A program made the translations under genes and the position numbers. The notes below the pieces were generated by a model, which was given only the letters and a program-made list of their open reading frames with translations, was not told where the DNA came from and made no database searches. A stretch of 64,000 nt of DNA from an uncultured Prevotella sp. Its GTDB lineage: Bacteria > Bacteroidota > Bacteroidia > Bacteroidales > Bacteroidaceae. Below are positions 55,343-64,000 of the stretch, piece by piece. Position 1 is the first letter of the stretch, and every line of letters starts with the position of its first letter. The stretch spans positions 6,489-70,488 of the forward strand of contig URLQ01000001.1 in the NCBI GenBank assembly GCA_900548745.1, given 5' to 3'.

Positions 55343-57226
55343 ATGGACAAGAATACAATCACCGGCTTTCTTCTTATCGCAGCATTGCTAATCGGTTTCA
55401 GCTGGTTCAACAAACCATCTGACGAAGAAATTGCACAACAGCGTACACAAGACTCTATTGCCAACGTGCAAAAGGAAAAGGCGAAACAGCAACAAGCAGC
55501 AAACGCGGCTGCAGCTAAAGCAATGGCAAAGATTGATACGACAGCCGCATTCCATGAAGCTCTTGCAGGAAAAGCACAGAAAGTTACGCTGAAGAACCAG
55601 AAGGTTGAACTGACATTCAACTCAAAGGGTGCTACTGTAGAAAAAGCTGTCATCAAAGGTTTCAAAGACTACAAGGGAAACAAAGACGTCACCCTGTTTG
55701 ACGGTAAAGACCAGTCACTCAACTTCATGCTTGCAGGTAAAGAGACCAACCTCATAACCTCTGACATGTATTTCACACCATCGGAAGTTACTGACTCTAC
55801 AGTTGTGTTTACCGCCAGTGCAGCAGAAGGAAAGTCATTGACCATCTCATATACATTAGGTAAGGACTACATGCTTCACGCATCTATCCAGGCTAACGGA
55901 ATGAGCGGAATGTTTGCACCGAACTATAACGCAATGGATGTTGAATGGAAAGACAAATGCCGCCAGCAGGAGAAAGGCTTCACTTTCGAAAACAGATACG
56001 CCACCCTTACATACCATCTGACAGAGGGAGGAACAGACTATCTCGGCGAAACGAAAGAGCTGACAGACGAGGCTGTTGAAGACAATATCGACTGGGTGGC
56101 ATTCAAGAACCAGTTCTTCAGTGCCGTGATGATTGCAAAGAACGACTTCGGCAAAAATGCCAAGATGACAAGTATTCCGCAGGAGAAAGGTTCAGGCTAT
56201 CTAAAGCAGTACGGAGCAAAGATGAAAACATTCTTTGACCCGACAGGAAAGCAGCCTACAGAACTGGAGTTCTACTATGGTCCTAATGATTTCCGTCTGC
56301 TACAGAACGTAGAGGAAGAGAGCAAGTTCGGAAAAGAGCTTGAGATGCAGCGCCTTGTATATCTTGGATGGCCTCTGTTCCGCATCATAAACAGATGGTT
56401 CACCATCTATGTCTTCGACTGGCTAACGGCATTGGACATCAACATGGGTATTGTACTTATACTCATCACGATGCTCCTGAAGTTCATCACTTTCCCTCTC
56501 GTAAAAAAGAGCTACATGTCTTCAGCCAAGATGCGCGTATTAAGACCGAAACTCGATGCCTTGACAAAGAAGTACGACAAGCCTGAAGACCAGATGATGA
56601 AACAGCAGGCTATGATGGCTGAATATTCCAAATATGGAGTAAGCCCACTGAGCGGCTGTCTGCCAATGCTCATACAGATGCCTATCTGGATTGCTATGTT
56701 CAACTTCGTGCCGAACGCCATACAGCTGCGTGGAGAGAGCTTCCTGTGGATAAACGACCTCTCTACTTACGACCCTATTATAGAATGGGGAACTAACATC
56801 TGGCTCATTGGCGACCACTTGTCACTGACATGTATTCTCTTCTGCGTTGCCAACGTATTGTATTCTATAATGACAATGCGTCAGCAGAGAGACCAGATGG
56901 TTGGCCAGCAGGCAGAACAGATGAAGGCAATGCAATGGATGATGTATCTCATGCCGGTAATGTTCTTCTTCATGTTCAACGACTATTCTGCAGGTCTTAA
57001 CTTCTACTATTTCGTATCGCTGTTCTTCAGCGCTGCCATCATGTGGACGCTGCGCAAGACAACAAACGACGAGAAGCTTCTTGCTATCCTTGAAGCAAAA
57101 TATCAGGAGAACAAGAACAACCCTAAGAAGACAAGCGGACTGGCAGCAAGACTCGAAGCCATGCAAAAGCAGGCTGAGGAACTAAGAAAGCAACGCGAGG
57201 AGCTTGAAAGAAGAAGAAACAATTAA
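55343..57226 (+). CDS. yidC: Membrane protein insertase YidC
   Basis: YidC inserts proteins into the inner membrane alone or with SecYEG. This is a long Gram-negative form of 627 residues: N-terminal anchor (TITGFLLIAALLIGFSWFN), an Ala/Lys/Gln linker, a large periplasmic P1 domain (about residues 75-340), then the conserved five-helix core including MGIVLILITMLLKFITFPLVKKSYMSSAKMRVLRPKLD, SPLSGCLPMLIQMPIWIAMFNFVPNAI and LNFYYFVS. The C-terminus is basic and coiled (ELRKQREELERRRNN). Confidence 0.97.
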   Translation: MDKNTITGFLLIAALLIGFSWFNKPSDEEIAQQRTQDSIANVQKEKAKQQQAANAAAAKAMAKIDTTAAFHEALAGKAQKVTLKNQKVELTFNSKGATVEKAVIKGFKDYKGNKDVTLFDGKDQSLNFMLAGKETNLITSDMYFTPSEVTDSTVVFTASAAEGKSLTISYTLGKDYMLHASIQANGMSGMFAPNYNAMDVEWKDKCRQQEKGFTFENRYATLTYHLTEGGTDYLGETKELTDEAVEDNIDWVAFKNQFFSAVMIAKNDFGKNAKMTSIPQEKGSGYLKQYGAKMKTFFDPTGKQPTELEFYYGPNDFRLLQNVEEESKFGKELEMQRLVYLGWPLFRIINRWFTIYVFDWLTALDINMGIVLILITMLLKFITFPLVKKSYMSSAKMRVLRPKLDALTKKYDKPEDQMMKQQAMMAEYSKYGVSPLSGCLPMLIQMPIWIAMFNFVPNAIQLRGESFLWINDLSTYDPIIEWGTNIWLIGDHLSLTCILFCVANVLYSIMTMRQQRDQMVGQQAEQMKAMQWMMYLMPVMFFFMFNDYSAGLNFYYFVSLFFSAAIMWTLRKTTNDEKLLAILEAKYQENKNNPKKTSGLAARLEAMQKQAEELRKQREELERRRNN

Positions 57227-57243
57227 TGTTCAAATATAACAAT

Positions 57244-57290
57244 AAGCCTGTGAAAGAATTTACTGTCCTGTAAGTTCTTCACAGGCTTTC
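57244..57290 (+). terminator. Intrinsic terminator of pyrG-yidC
   Basis: AAGCCTGTGAA (57244-57254) pairs perfectly with TTCACAGGCTT (57278-57288); the 23-nt loop includes a second weak pairing. The T-run is short. Confidence 0.7.
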
Positions 57291-57302
57291 TAAATCAATA
57301 TT

Positions 57303-59471
57303 ATGAAAAAATCAATCATTTTTGCTGTAGCACTCGCCATGAGTTTCAGCACTTTTAAAGCACAATCGACAGTGAAACCGATCGGTAAGAGTAACATCAC
57401 ACTCACCAGCGACAAAATGACCCCCGAAGCCCTTTGGGCAATGGGACGCATTGCCGGTGCACAGGCTTCGCCTGACGGCAAGCATATAGTATACCAAGTT
57501 GGTTACTACAGTGTGAAAGAGAACAAGGGACATCAGGTGATTTGCGTGATGGACAGTGACGGAAAGAACATCAAACAGCTTACTACAAGCTCAAAGAGCG
57601 AGTCGGACCCTGTATGGATAAACGGCGGCAAGAAGATTGCCTTCCTGTCTGACGGACAGATCTTCACAATGAACATCGACGGTTCTGACCGTAAGAAACT
57701 TACAAACGACAAGATCGGCATTGACGGCTTCAAGTTCTCGCCAGACGAAAAGAAAGTAATCCTCATCAAGCAGATTCCTTTCCATGAAAGCATTCAGAAG
57801 AATCCTGATGATCTTCCTATGGCAACAGGAAGAGTCGTGACAGACCTCAACTACCGCCACTGGGACGAATATGTTGAATCAATACCGCATCCATATCTTG
57901 CAGAAGTAACTCCAAACGGAATAACAGAAGGCACGGACATCCTTGAGGGTGAGCCATACGAATGCCCAATGAAACCTTTCGGAGGAGTAGAACAGCTTGC
58001 ATGGAGCAACGACTCCAAGAACATAGCATACACATGCAGAAAGAAATCGGGTGTAGAATATGCTACATCTACCGACTCTGACATCTATCTTTACAACATA
58101 GAAACAAAGGAGACCAAGAACCTCTGCAAGTCTGCTGGATATGTAGAGCCAAAGTCTGACCCTACAAAGACTAAGAAATACCAGGCGGTAAATTCTAAAG
58201 AGAATCTGAAGAACAACCCTGGCTATGACACAAATCCGAAATTCTCACCTGACGGAAAATATGTTGCTTGGCAAAGCATGCCAAGAGACGGATATGAGAG
58301 CGACCGCAACCGTCTTTGCGTATATAATCTCGCAACAGGAGAGAAGACATACGTAGCAGAGAAATTCGATTCCAACGTGGACGACTTCTGCTGGATGCCT
58401 AATTCAAAGGACATTACATTCATCGGCGTATGGCACGGCTGCATTAACATGTACAGAACAAACCTTGCAGGAAACGTGGAGCAGCTTACCAACGACTGGG
58501 CGGACTTCGTTTCTGTATCACTGGCAAACGACGGCAACAAGCTTCTCGCCGTGCGCCAGAGCATGTCTGCACCAAACGACATCTTTGTCATCACTCCTGC
58601 AAAGAATGCGAGCAAGACAAAGGTTGAGCAGATAACCAAAGAGAACAAGCAAATTCTTGACCAACTCTCATTGGGCAAGATACAACAGCGCTGGGTAAAG
58701 ACAACCGACGGTAAGGAAATGCTCGTATGGATTGTATTGCCTTCCGACTTCGACCCCAACAAGAAGTACCCTACCCTTCTGTTCTGCGAGGGTGGTCCAC
58801 AAAGCCCTGTATCACAGTTCTGGAGCTACAGATGGAACATGCAGATTATGGCAGCAAACGGATATGTTGTAGTGGCTCCAAACCGTAGAGGTCTCCCAGG
58901 TTTCGGCTCTGAATGGAATGAAGAAATCAGCGGCGACTGGACAGGACAGTGTATGAAGGACTATCTGAGTGCCATCGACGATGCAGCTGAAAACCTGCCA
59001 TTCGTTGACAAAGACCGTCTTGGAGCTGTAGGTGCAAGCTTCGGAGGATTCAGCGTTTACTATCTTGCCGGACACCATGACAAACGCTTCAAGTGCTTCA
59101 TCGCACACGACGGAGCCTTCAACCTCGAATCTATGTATACCGACACCGAAGAGGCATGGTTCAGCAATTGGGAATACGATGACGCTTACTGGAACAAGGA
59201 TCTTACAGACAATGCGAAGAAGACTTACGAGAACTCTCCACACCGCTTCGTTGACAAATGGGACACTCCTATCCTCTGTATCCACGGAGAGAAGGACTAC
59301 CGTATCAATGCCAACCAGGGCTTCGGAGCCTTCAACGCTGCAAAGATGCACGGCATACCGGCAGAGCTGCTTATCTTCCCGGATGAGAACCACTGGGTAC
59401 TGAAACCACAGAACGGAGTACTCTGGCAACGCACCTTCTTCAACTGGCTCGACAAATGGCTGAAGAAATAA
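57303..59471 (+). CDS. S9 family prolyl-oligopeptidase-type peptidase
   Basis: This 722-residue exported protein (signal peptide MKKSIIFAVALAMSFSTFKAQ) has an N-terminal beta-propeller and a C-terminal alpha/beta hydrolase. The triad is Ser579 in GASFGGFS, Asp665 in GEKDYRIN and His697 in DENHWV. Family members are dipeptidyl- or acyl-peptidases that release dipeptides or oligopeptides from the N-terminus in the periplasm. An MFS transporter gene follows 38 bp later, probably in the same transcript, which suggests peptide hydrolysis coupled to uptake. The exact specificity is not known. Confidence 0.93.
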   Translation: MKKSIIFAVALAMSFSTFKAQSTVKPIGKSNITLTSDKMTPEALWAMGRIAGAQASPDGKHIVYQVGYYSVKENKGHQVICVMDSDGKNIKQLTTSSKSESDPVWINGGKKIAFLSDGQIFTMNIDGSDRKKLTNDKIGIDGFKFSPDEKKVILIKQIPFHESIQKNPDDLPMATGRVVTDLNYRHWDEYVESIPHPYLAEVTPNGITEGTDILEGEPYECPMKPFGGVEQLAWSNDSKNIAYTCRKKSGVEYATSTDSDIYLYNIETKETKNLCKSAGYVEPKSDPTKTKKYQAVNSKENLKNNPGYDTNPKFSPDGKYVAWQSMPRDGYESDRNRLCVYNLATGEKTYVAEKFDSNVDDFCWMPNSKDITFIGVWHGCINMYRTNLAGNVEQLTNDWADFVSVSLANDGNKLLAVRQSMSAPNDIFVITPAKNASKTKVEQITKENKQILDQLSLGKIQQRWVKTTDGKEMLVWIVLPSDFDPNKKYPTLLFCEGGPQSPVSQFWSYRWNMQIMAANGYVVVAPNRRGLPGFGSEWNEEISGDWTGQCMKDYLSAIDDAAENLPFVDKDRLGAVGASFGGFSVYYLAGHHDKRFKCFIAHDGAFNLESMYTDTEEAWFSNWEYDDAYWNKDLTDNAKKTYENSPHRFVDKWDTPILCIHGEKDYRINANQGFGAFNAAKMHGIPAELLIFPDENHWVLKPQNGVLWQRTFFNWLDKWLKK

Positions 59472-59509
59472 GAAATAACACGAATAACAATAATCAAAAA
59501 AACAATACA

Positions 59510-60925
59510 ATGAACGAAACAAACCAAAAGAAAATGAGCGATTCTCCAGCACTGCGCTGGACTGCCCTCGTGCTGCTTGCCAGCGCAATGTTCTTTGCCT
59601 ACATCTTTGTAGACATTCTTTCTCCACTGCAGGAAATTCTCCAGACGCAACGTGGCTGGGACCCTCAGGCATATGGCCACTTTGCCGGCTCTGAGCCTTT
59701 CCTCAACGTCTTCGTGTTCTTCCTCATCTTTGCAGGAATTATCCTCGACAAGATGGGAGTACGCTTCACCGCTATCCTTTCAGGTGGCGTTATGGTGCTC
59801 GGTGCTGCAATCAACTGGTTTGCCGTTACTGACACCTTCGAGGCTTCTTCATTCAAGACCTTCATGGATGGCATCCTGAACTTGCCACAGGCATGGTGGA
59901 ACGTAACACCTTGGTATGACGGCATGCCTGCTTCTGCCAAGCTCTCCGCTATCGGATTCATGATTTTCGGTTGCGGTGCAGAGATGGCCGGTATTACCGT
60001 AAGCCGTGGTATCGTGAAATGGTTTACCGGACATGAGATGGCTCTTGCCATGGGTATCGAGATGGCTATCGCACGTGTAGGTGTTGCCGTTGTCATGATT
60101 GGTTCTCCTGCTTTGGCATCCATCGCTCCTGTAAGCGTAAGCCGCCCGGTAGCAGCTTCTCTGCTTCTTGTGTGCATCGGCCTTATCTGCTTCATAGTAT
60201 ACGGTTTCATGGATAAGAAACTCGACGCTCAGGGTGCTGAGGAGGAGAAGGACGACCCATTCAAGATTTCCGACATTGGCAAGATTCTCTCGCTCCGCAT
60301 GTTCTGGGTTGTTGCACTGCTTTGCGTACTCTACTACAGTGCAATCTTCCCATTCCAGAAGTATGCCATCAACATGTTGCAGTGCAACCTGCACTTCACA
60401 GCAGAACAGGCTGGATATGTATTCTTCGTATTCCCGTTGGGAGCTGCTGCCGTGACTCCGTTCCTCGGCAACTTCCTCGACCGCAAGGGTAAGGGTGCTA
60501 CAATGCTTATCCTCGGAGCCATGCTGATGATAGTCTGCCATCTCATCTTCGCTTTCATTGTACCTGCAACACAGAGCGTTGTCATCACACTGGCAGCCAT
60601 CATCGTACTGGGCATCTCTTTCTCACTCGTTCCTGCTGCTCTTTGGCCTTCAGTGCCAAAGCTCATCGACGGCAAGTTGCTCGGTTCGGCATACGCTTTG
60701 ATATTCTGGATTCAGAACATCGGTCTGTACGCTTTCCCAATGATTATCGGTAGCGTGCTTAAGGCAAGCAACCCTGGCGTTGAAGACCCTCTCAAGTATA
60801 ACTATACCATCCCAATGGTTGTGTTTGCAATGCTCGGTGTAGCAGCATTGTTGCTCGGACTCTACCTCAAAGCTATCGACAAGAAGGGCGGTTACGGACT
60901 TGAAGAGCCAAACATCAAGAAATAA
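59510..60925 (+). CDS. MFS transporter next to the S9 peptidase
   Basis: This 471-residue protein has about twelve hydrophobic segments (roughly residues 25-60 onward) and MFS motif residues such as ILDKMGVRFT (motif A region) and FLDRKGKG. The MFS pattern resembles the MFSD1-like group, which includes a lysosomal dipeptide carrier in animals; that link is from memory and uncertain. The frame is open to 59456, but the ATG at 59510 avoids overlap with the peptidase gene; a later ATG (59534, MSDSPALRW) is also possible. It may import the products of the adjacent peptidase. Confidence 0.85.
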   Translation: MNETNQKKMSDSPALRWTALVLLASAMFFAYIFVDILSPLQEILQTQRGWDPQAYGHFAGSEPFLNVFVFFLIFAGIILDKMGVRFTAILSGGVMVLGAAINWFAVTDTFEASSFKTFMDGILNLPQAWWNVTPWYDGMPASAKLSAIGFMIFGCGAEMAGITVSRGIVKWFTGHEMALAMGIEMAIARVGVAVVMIGSPALASIAPVSVSRPVAASLLLVCIGLICFIVYGFMDKKLDAQGAEEEKDDPFKISDIGKILSLRMFWVVALLCVLYYSAIFPFQKYAINMLQCNLHFTAEQAGYVFFVFPLGAAAVTPFLGNFLDRKGKGATMLILGAMLMIVCHLIFAFIVPATQSVVITLAAIIVLGISFSLVPAALWPSVPKLIDGKLLGSAYALIFWIQNIGLYAFPMIIGSVLKASNPGVEDPLKYNYTIPMVVFAMLGVAALLLGLYLKAIDKKGGYGLEEPNIKK

Positions 60926-60968
60926 TTCCCCCACAACTGTATATTAGCAATAAAATATACATAAATCA

Positions 60969-61022
60969 ATGATAGGAACGGCAAGTTATTTATATACTTG
61001 TTTTTCCTATCATTTTTTTTTT
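60969..61022 (+). terminator. Intrinsic terminator of the peptidase-MFS unit
   Basis: ATGATAGGAA (60969-60978) pairs with TTCCTATCAT (61004-61013), an inner CAAGT/ACTTG stem extends it, and ten T residues follow. The T-run runs directly into the proS promoter element. Confidence 0.85.
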
Positions 61023-61023
61023 G

Positions 61024-61031
61024 TAATTTTG
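61024..61031 (+). promoter_or_regulatory. proS promoter -7 element
   Basis: TAATTTTG begins 1 bp after the upstream terminator T-run. TTG at 60998-61000 inside the terminator hairpin is a possible -33 element (23-bp gap). The leader is about 95 nt. Confidence 0.5.
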
Positions 61032-61054
61032 CAACCATTGAACGTCAGACATAG

Positions 61055-61080
61055 TATATTATATATAATAAGGTATATAT
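61055..61080. repeat. Copy of the TATATAATAAGGT element in the proS leader
   Basis: TATATTATATATAATAAGGT followed by ATATAT lies 54 bp before the proS ATG. Close variants are at 41601 and 47011. Confidence 0.55.
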
Positions 61081-61133
61081 ATAACAGATATGTGTACGTT
61101 GGAAACTCAACAGAAGATAAAGATAAAATAAAT

Positions 61134-62615
61134 ATGGCAAAAGAACTAAAACAACTTACCAAAAGGGCTGATAACTACAGCCAGTGGTACAATGACTTGG
61201 TGACAAAGGCAGACCTTGCAGAACAATCACCGGTAAGAGGATGTATGATTATCAAGCCTTACGGCTATGCGATATGGGAGAAGATGCAACATCAGCTCGA
61301 CGCTATGTTCAAGGAGACAGGAGCACAGAACGCCTACTTCCCTCTTCTTATCCCTAAGTCATTCCTTTCAAGAGAGGCAGAGCATGTAGAAGGCTTTGCA
61401 AAGGAGTGTGCCGTTGTAACGCACTACCGCCTGAAAGCAAAGGAAGACAAGAGCGGCGTGGAGGTAGACCCGGCAGCAAAGCTTGACGAAGAGCTCATCA
61501 TCCGCCCTACATCGGAGACCATCATCTGGAACACATACAAGAACTGGATCCACTCATGGAGAGACCTGCCACTGATGTGCAACCAGTGGTGTAACGTTAT
61601 GCGTTGGGAGATGCGTACACGTCCATTCCTCCGCACATCGGAATTTCTATGGCAGGAGGGTCACACCGCCCATGCCACAAAGGAAGAGGCAGAGGCAGAG
61701 GCACAGAAGATGCTCCACGTATATGCAGACTTTGCAGAGCAGTATATGGCAGTGCCTGTAGTACGCGGCGTGAAGAGCGAGACAGAACGCTTTGCCGGAG
61801 CACTCGACACCTACACCATCGAAGCAATGATGCAGGACGGCAAAGCACTACAGAGCGGTACAAGCCACTTCCTCGGACAGAACTTCGCAAAGGCTTTCGA
61901 CGTTACATACCTCAATAAAGACAATAAGCCTGAATACGTATGGGCTACATCATGGGGTGTGTCAACCCGCCTTATCGGAGCACTCATTATGACACACTCC
62001 GACGACAACGGACTCGTTCTTCCACCTATGCTCGCCCCAATACAGGTTGTGATAATACCTATCACCAAGGGACAGGAGCAGCTTGACGCCATCACGGAGA
62101 AGCTATCTCCAGTAATTGCAGAACTGCGCAAGGCTGGCATCAGCGTGAAATACGATGATGCAGACAACAAGCGTCCGGGATTCAAGTTCGCCGACTATGA
62201 GCTGAAGGGAGTACCTGTACGTCTCGTAATGGGAGGACGCGACCTTGAGAACGGCACAGTAGAGGTAATGCGCCGCGACACTCTCGAAAAGGAGACACGC
62301 CCTGTCGAAGGAATAGTAGAATATGTAGAGCAATTGCTGAAAGACATCCAGACAAACATCTTCGAGAAGGCAAAGGCTTATCGCGACTCACGCATCTATG
62401 AATGCGACAACTATGAGGAGTTCAAGGAGAAAGTGAAAGACGGAGGATTCTTCATCTGTCCTTGGGACGGCACAGCCGAGACAGAAGCAAAGATCAAGGA
62501 AGACACACAGGCCACCATCCGTTGCATCCCGTTCAACGTGGAGCAGACTCCTGGTGTAGACATGGTATCAGGAAAGCCTTCCACAAAGCGCGTGATTATC
62601 GCAAGAAGCTATTAA
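61134..62615 (+). CDS. proS: Prolyl-tRNA synthetase, short (editing-domain-free) form
   Basis: ProRS charges tRNA-Pro. The 493-residue protein ([23 protein letters not shown]) is the eukaryote/archaeon-like type: class II motifs [15 protein letters not shown] and [12 protein letters not shown], then motif 2 [31 protein letters not shown], followed by an anticodon-binding domain and a C-terminal zinc-like extension that ends in RVIIARSY. It lacks the roughly 180-residue INS editing insertion between motifs 2 and 3. The frame is open to 60969, but that extension lies over a terminator, so the start at 61134 is chosen. Confidence 0.97.
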   Translation: MAKELKQLTKRADNYSQWYNDLVTKADLAEQSPVRGCMIIKPYGYAIWEKMQHQLDAMFKETGAQNAYFPLLIPKSFLSREAEHVEGFAKECAVVTHYRLKAKEDKSGVEVDPAAKLDEELIIRPTSETIIWNTYKNWIHSWRDLPLMCNQWCNVMRWEMRTRPFLRTSEFLWQEGHTAHATKEEAEAEAQKMLHVYADFAEQYMAVPVVRGVKSETERFAGALDTYTIEAMMQDGKALQSGTSHFLGQNFAKAFDVTYLNKDNKPEYVWATSWGVSTRLIGALIMTHSDDNGLVLPPMLAPIQVVIIPITKGQEQLDAITEKLSPVIAELRKAGISVKYDDADNKRPGFKFADYELKGVPVRLVMGGRDLENGTVEVMRRDTLEKETRPVEGIVEYVEQLLKDIQTNIFEKAKAYRDSRIYECDNYEEFKEKVKDGGFFICPWDGTAETEAKIKEDTQATIRCIPFNVEQTPGVDMVSGKPSTKRVIIARSY

Positions 62616-62648
62616 GCAGAACAAAAATATCACACGTATGATAACAGC

Positions 62649-62697
62649 ATGAGAACCATGAAAATCCCTGGAAGGGGCATCATGGTTCTCATTTTTA
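62649..62697 (+). terminator. Intrinsic terminator of proS
   Basis: ATGAGAACCATG (62649-62660) pairs perfectly with CATGGTTCTCAT (62681-62692) around a 20-nt loop with its own small stem, then TTTTT. Confidence 0.88.
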
Positions 62698-62804
62698 GTT
62701 GCCTCGGCGACAGCCATTAAGCCCCAGACAGTCATTAGCTCGTTTTGGGTTAAGCAAATAAGACTGGCAAGCAAAACGACTCTTCAACTCAAAAAGCAAA
62801 TAAC

Positions 62805-63548
62805 ATGTTTGAGAACAATATAAAGAACAATATAAAAGAATATCTCCGGAAGACCGGTTTCACCTCTTTCTCTCCCAAAGCCGTAATGTTCGACATGGAC
62901 GGTGTTATCTACAACAGTATGCCCAACCATGCCAGCAGCTGGCACAAAGCGATGAAGAGCGTCGGCATCGACATGCCACCCGAAGACGCCTACAAATATG
63001 AAGGAATGAGGGGAGTGGAAACGATACAGCTACTCTTCCGGCAGCAGAAGGACATAGAACTGACAGACCAACAGGCGGCGGAATACTACAAGCTGAAGTC
63101 TGATGCCTTCAACAGCTGTCCGCCAGCTGCCAAGATGGAGGGCATAGAGGAACTGATGAAGAAGATAAAACGTTCGGGACTAAAGATTATCGTAGTGACC
63201 GGAAGTGCCCAACATACTCTTCTCGACAAGCTCGAACAGGAGCTTCCCGGACTGGTACATAAGGAATTGATAGTGAGTGCTCTCGACGTGACTCACGGCA
63301 AGCCAGCCCCTGAGCCATACCTGAAAGGTCTTGCTAAAGCAGGAGTACAGCCATGGGAAGCCATCGTTGTAGAGAACGCCCCTCTCGGAGTGCGTGCAGG
63401 AGTGGCAGCAAAAGTCTTCACCGTAGCAGCCAACACAGGTCCCCTGCCCGACTCTTCTCTACTGCAAGAAGGAGCCGACCTCATCTTCTCAAGCATCAAT
63501 GACTTCATGCTTCATTGGGAAGACTTCGCCAAAGAGTTTGGCAGATAA
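62805..63548 (+). CDS. HAD-superfamily phosphatase, beta-phosphoglucomutase-like
   Basis: This 247-residue HAD enzyme has the nucleophile motif FDMDGVIYNS (Asp30, Asp32), a helical cap (residues about 40-115), motif II VVTGSA, motif III Lys in HGKPAPEPY and motif IV VENAPLGVRAG. This class acts on small phosphosugars or related metabolites. Substrate unknown. It lies alone, between a terminator and a repeat region. Confidence 0.9.
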   Translation: MFENNIKNNIKEYLRKTGFTSFSPKAVMFDMDGVIYNSMPNHASSWHKAMKSVGIDMPPEDAYKYEGMRGVETIQLLFRQQKDIELTDQQAAEYYKLKSDAFNSCPPAAKMEGIEELMKKIKRSGLKIIVVTGSAQHTLLDKLEQELPGLVHKELIVSALDVTHGKPAPEPYLKGLAKAGVQPWEAIVVENAPLGVRAGVAAKVFTVAANTGPLPDSSLLQEGADLIFSSINDFMLHWEDFAKEFGR

Positions 63549-63692
63549 GAAAAAGAGCTGAAAGGATAACATTCAAGGGAATTGCCACTGACGGAAAAAT
63601 GTTCCAAATGTCTTGTTTTAAAGATTTTTTATTTATGCTATTATAGTTAAGGATTGAATGAGGTGAAAAAAGTAACTTATTGGACTTCATTT

Positions 63693-63758
63693 AGAAATTC
63701 GGTAACTTTCCAATAGAAAGTCCGTAACTTTCTCATAGAAATTCGGTAACTTTCTAAA
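63693..63758. repeat. Three-copy 22-bp array, copy of the block at 7239-7304
   Basis: Units begin at 63693, 63715 and 63737. Base by base, the 66-bp block differs from 7239-7304 at about five positions and keeps the same order of unit ends (CCAAT, CTCAT, CTAAA). Weak similarity seems to continue about 20 bp downstream. Confidence 0.9.
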
Positions 63759-63879
63759 ATGGCATGTTTTCACTAAGTATGGATGGATACCTTTAAGAAG
63801 CATTTTTTTGTAAAAAAAAACATGGATTTGAAGTGAATTCCGGTGGTTTAAATGTCTTATCGGGATGCTTGGGATTTTT

Positions 63880-64000
63880 TCTTTTATCGGCGGCGATAAC
63901 TGGTGGGCAATGATAATACAATAAGGTACTCAAGTTTTGCAAGTTGTTCAAGAACGGGCTGAAGGCCCAAAAGCTCCTAGCCCAGGGCATCGCCCTGGGT
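63880..64000. repeat. Probable dispersed GC-rich element, cut by window edge
   Basis: The end of the window holds two hairpins: GGGCTGAAGGCCC (63956-63968) and CCCAGGGC with GCCCTGGG (63981-63988 and 63992-63999). On the minus strand the AT-rich part before them resembles a multi-copy intergenic sequence I recall from Bacteroidales genomes; this is memory, not a search. The sequence continues past the edge. Confidence 0.5.

Larger units (their letters stand above)
63549..64000. other. 452-bp gap at the right edge: repeats, no gene
   Basis: After the HAD gene the sequence is AT-rich. It contains a three-unit 22-bp array (63693-63758) and a GC-rich element at the very end (63880-64000) with two hairpins. 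I see no terminator with a clear stem directly after the HAD stop and no credible coding frame. Confidence 0.7.

Noticed and set aside
62698..62804. tRNA or small RNA gene in the proS-HAD gap
   Set aside because: No cloverleaf-like arms or CCA end could be traced.

Overview
The window looks like a chromosomal stretch of a Bacteroidales bacterium, most likely Prevotella or a close relative. The signs are the Bacteroidetes promoter form TAnnTTTG in front of many genes, AT-rich leaders without strong Shine-Dalgarno sites, a fused FeoA-FeoB, a bifunctional HisB, an S16 protein with a long Ala/Glu tail, a bamD-rpoZ-DUF4293 cluster, an editing-domain-free ProRS and many Bacteroidetes-only DUF families. 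No rRNA, tRNA, transposase, integrase, phage gene or CRISPR array was seen. Most genes are housekeeping.

Layout: 0-7 kb holds the end of secA, an orphan ABC ATPase, feoAB, an iron-type alcohol dehydrogenase (fucO-like) and rpsP. 7-16 kb holds a small secreted Lys/Ala-rich protein, a lipoprotein lytic transglycosylase, hisGDC, DUF4491, rlmH and an outer-membrane DUF5686-like protein. 16-23 kb holds the AddAB-like helicase-nuclease pair and rplU-rpmA. 23-28 kb holds two envelope proteins (DUF1460, DUF4421), a Gfo/Idh/MocA oxidoreductase, a membrane protein and hisB, which sits 14 kb away from hisGDC. 28-42 kb is anaerobic metabolism: an HU-like protein, nrdD-nrdG, a LuxR-type regulator with a degenerate receiver, the gamma, biotin and beta parts of a sodium-pumping decarboxylase (no alpha subunit here), an AspT/YidE-type transporter and pyruvate:ferredoxin oxidoreductase. 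41.6-43.7 kb is a repeat-rich island with an AAA ATPase. 43.7-49.5 kb is a secreted DUF4468-like protein, a small membrane protein, a putative porin, an aminotransferase and an FtsX/LolE-type permease. 49.7-63.5 kb holds DUF4293-rpoZ-bamD, uvrB, pyrG, yidC, an S9 peptidase next to an MFS transporter, proS and a HAD phosphatase.

The genes fit a fermentative anaerobe: PFOR, class III ribonucleotide reductase, ferrous iron uptake, a fucose/rhamnose-type lactaldehyde reductase and a Na+ decarboxylase pump. No clear new defence or biosynthetic system is present. The unusual signal is in the non-coding DNA. Six intergenic loci carry short tandem arrays with a period of exactly 21 or 22 bp (about two helical turns) but largely different unit sequences. 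Two of them, 56 kb apart, are copies of one three-unit block. There is also a long GC-rich inverted repeat at 43.1-43.2 kb, and a 19-bp AT-rich sequence in opposite orientations on both sides of the AAA ATPase island.
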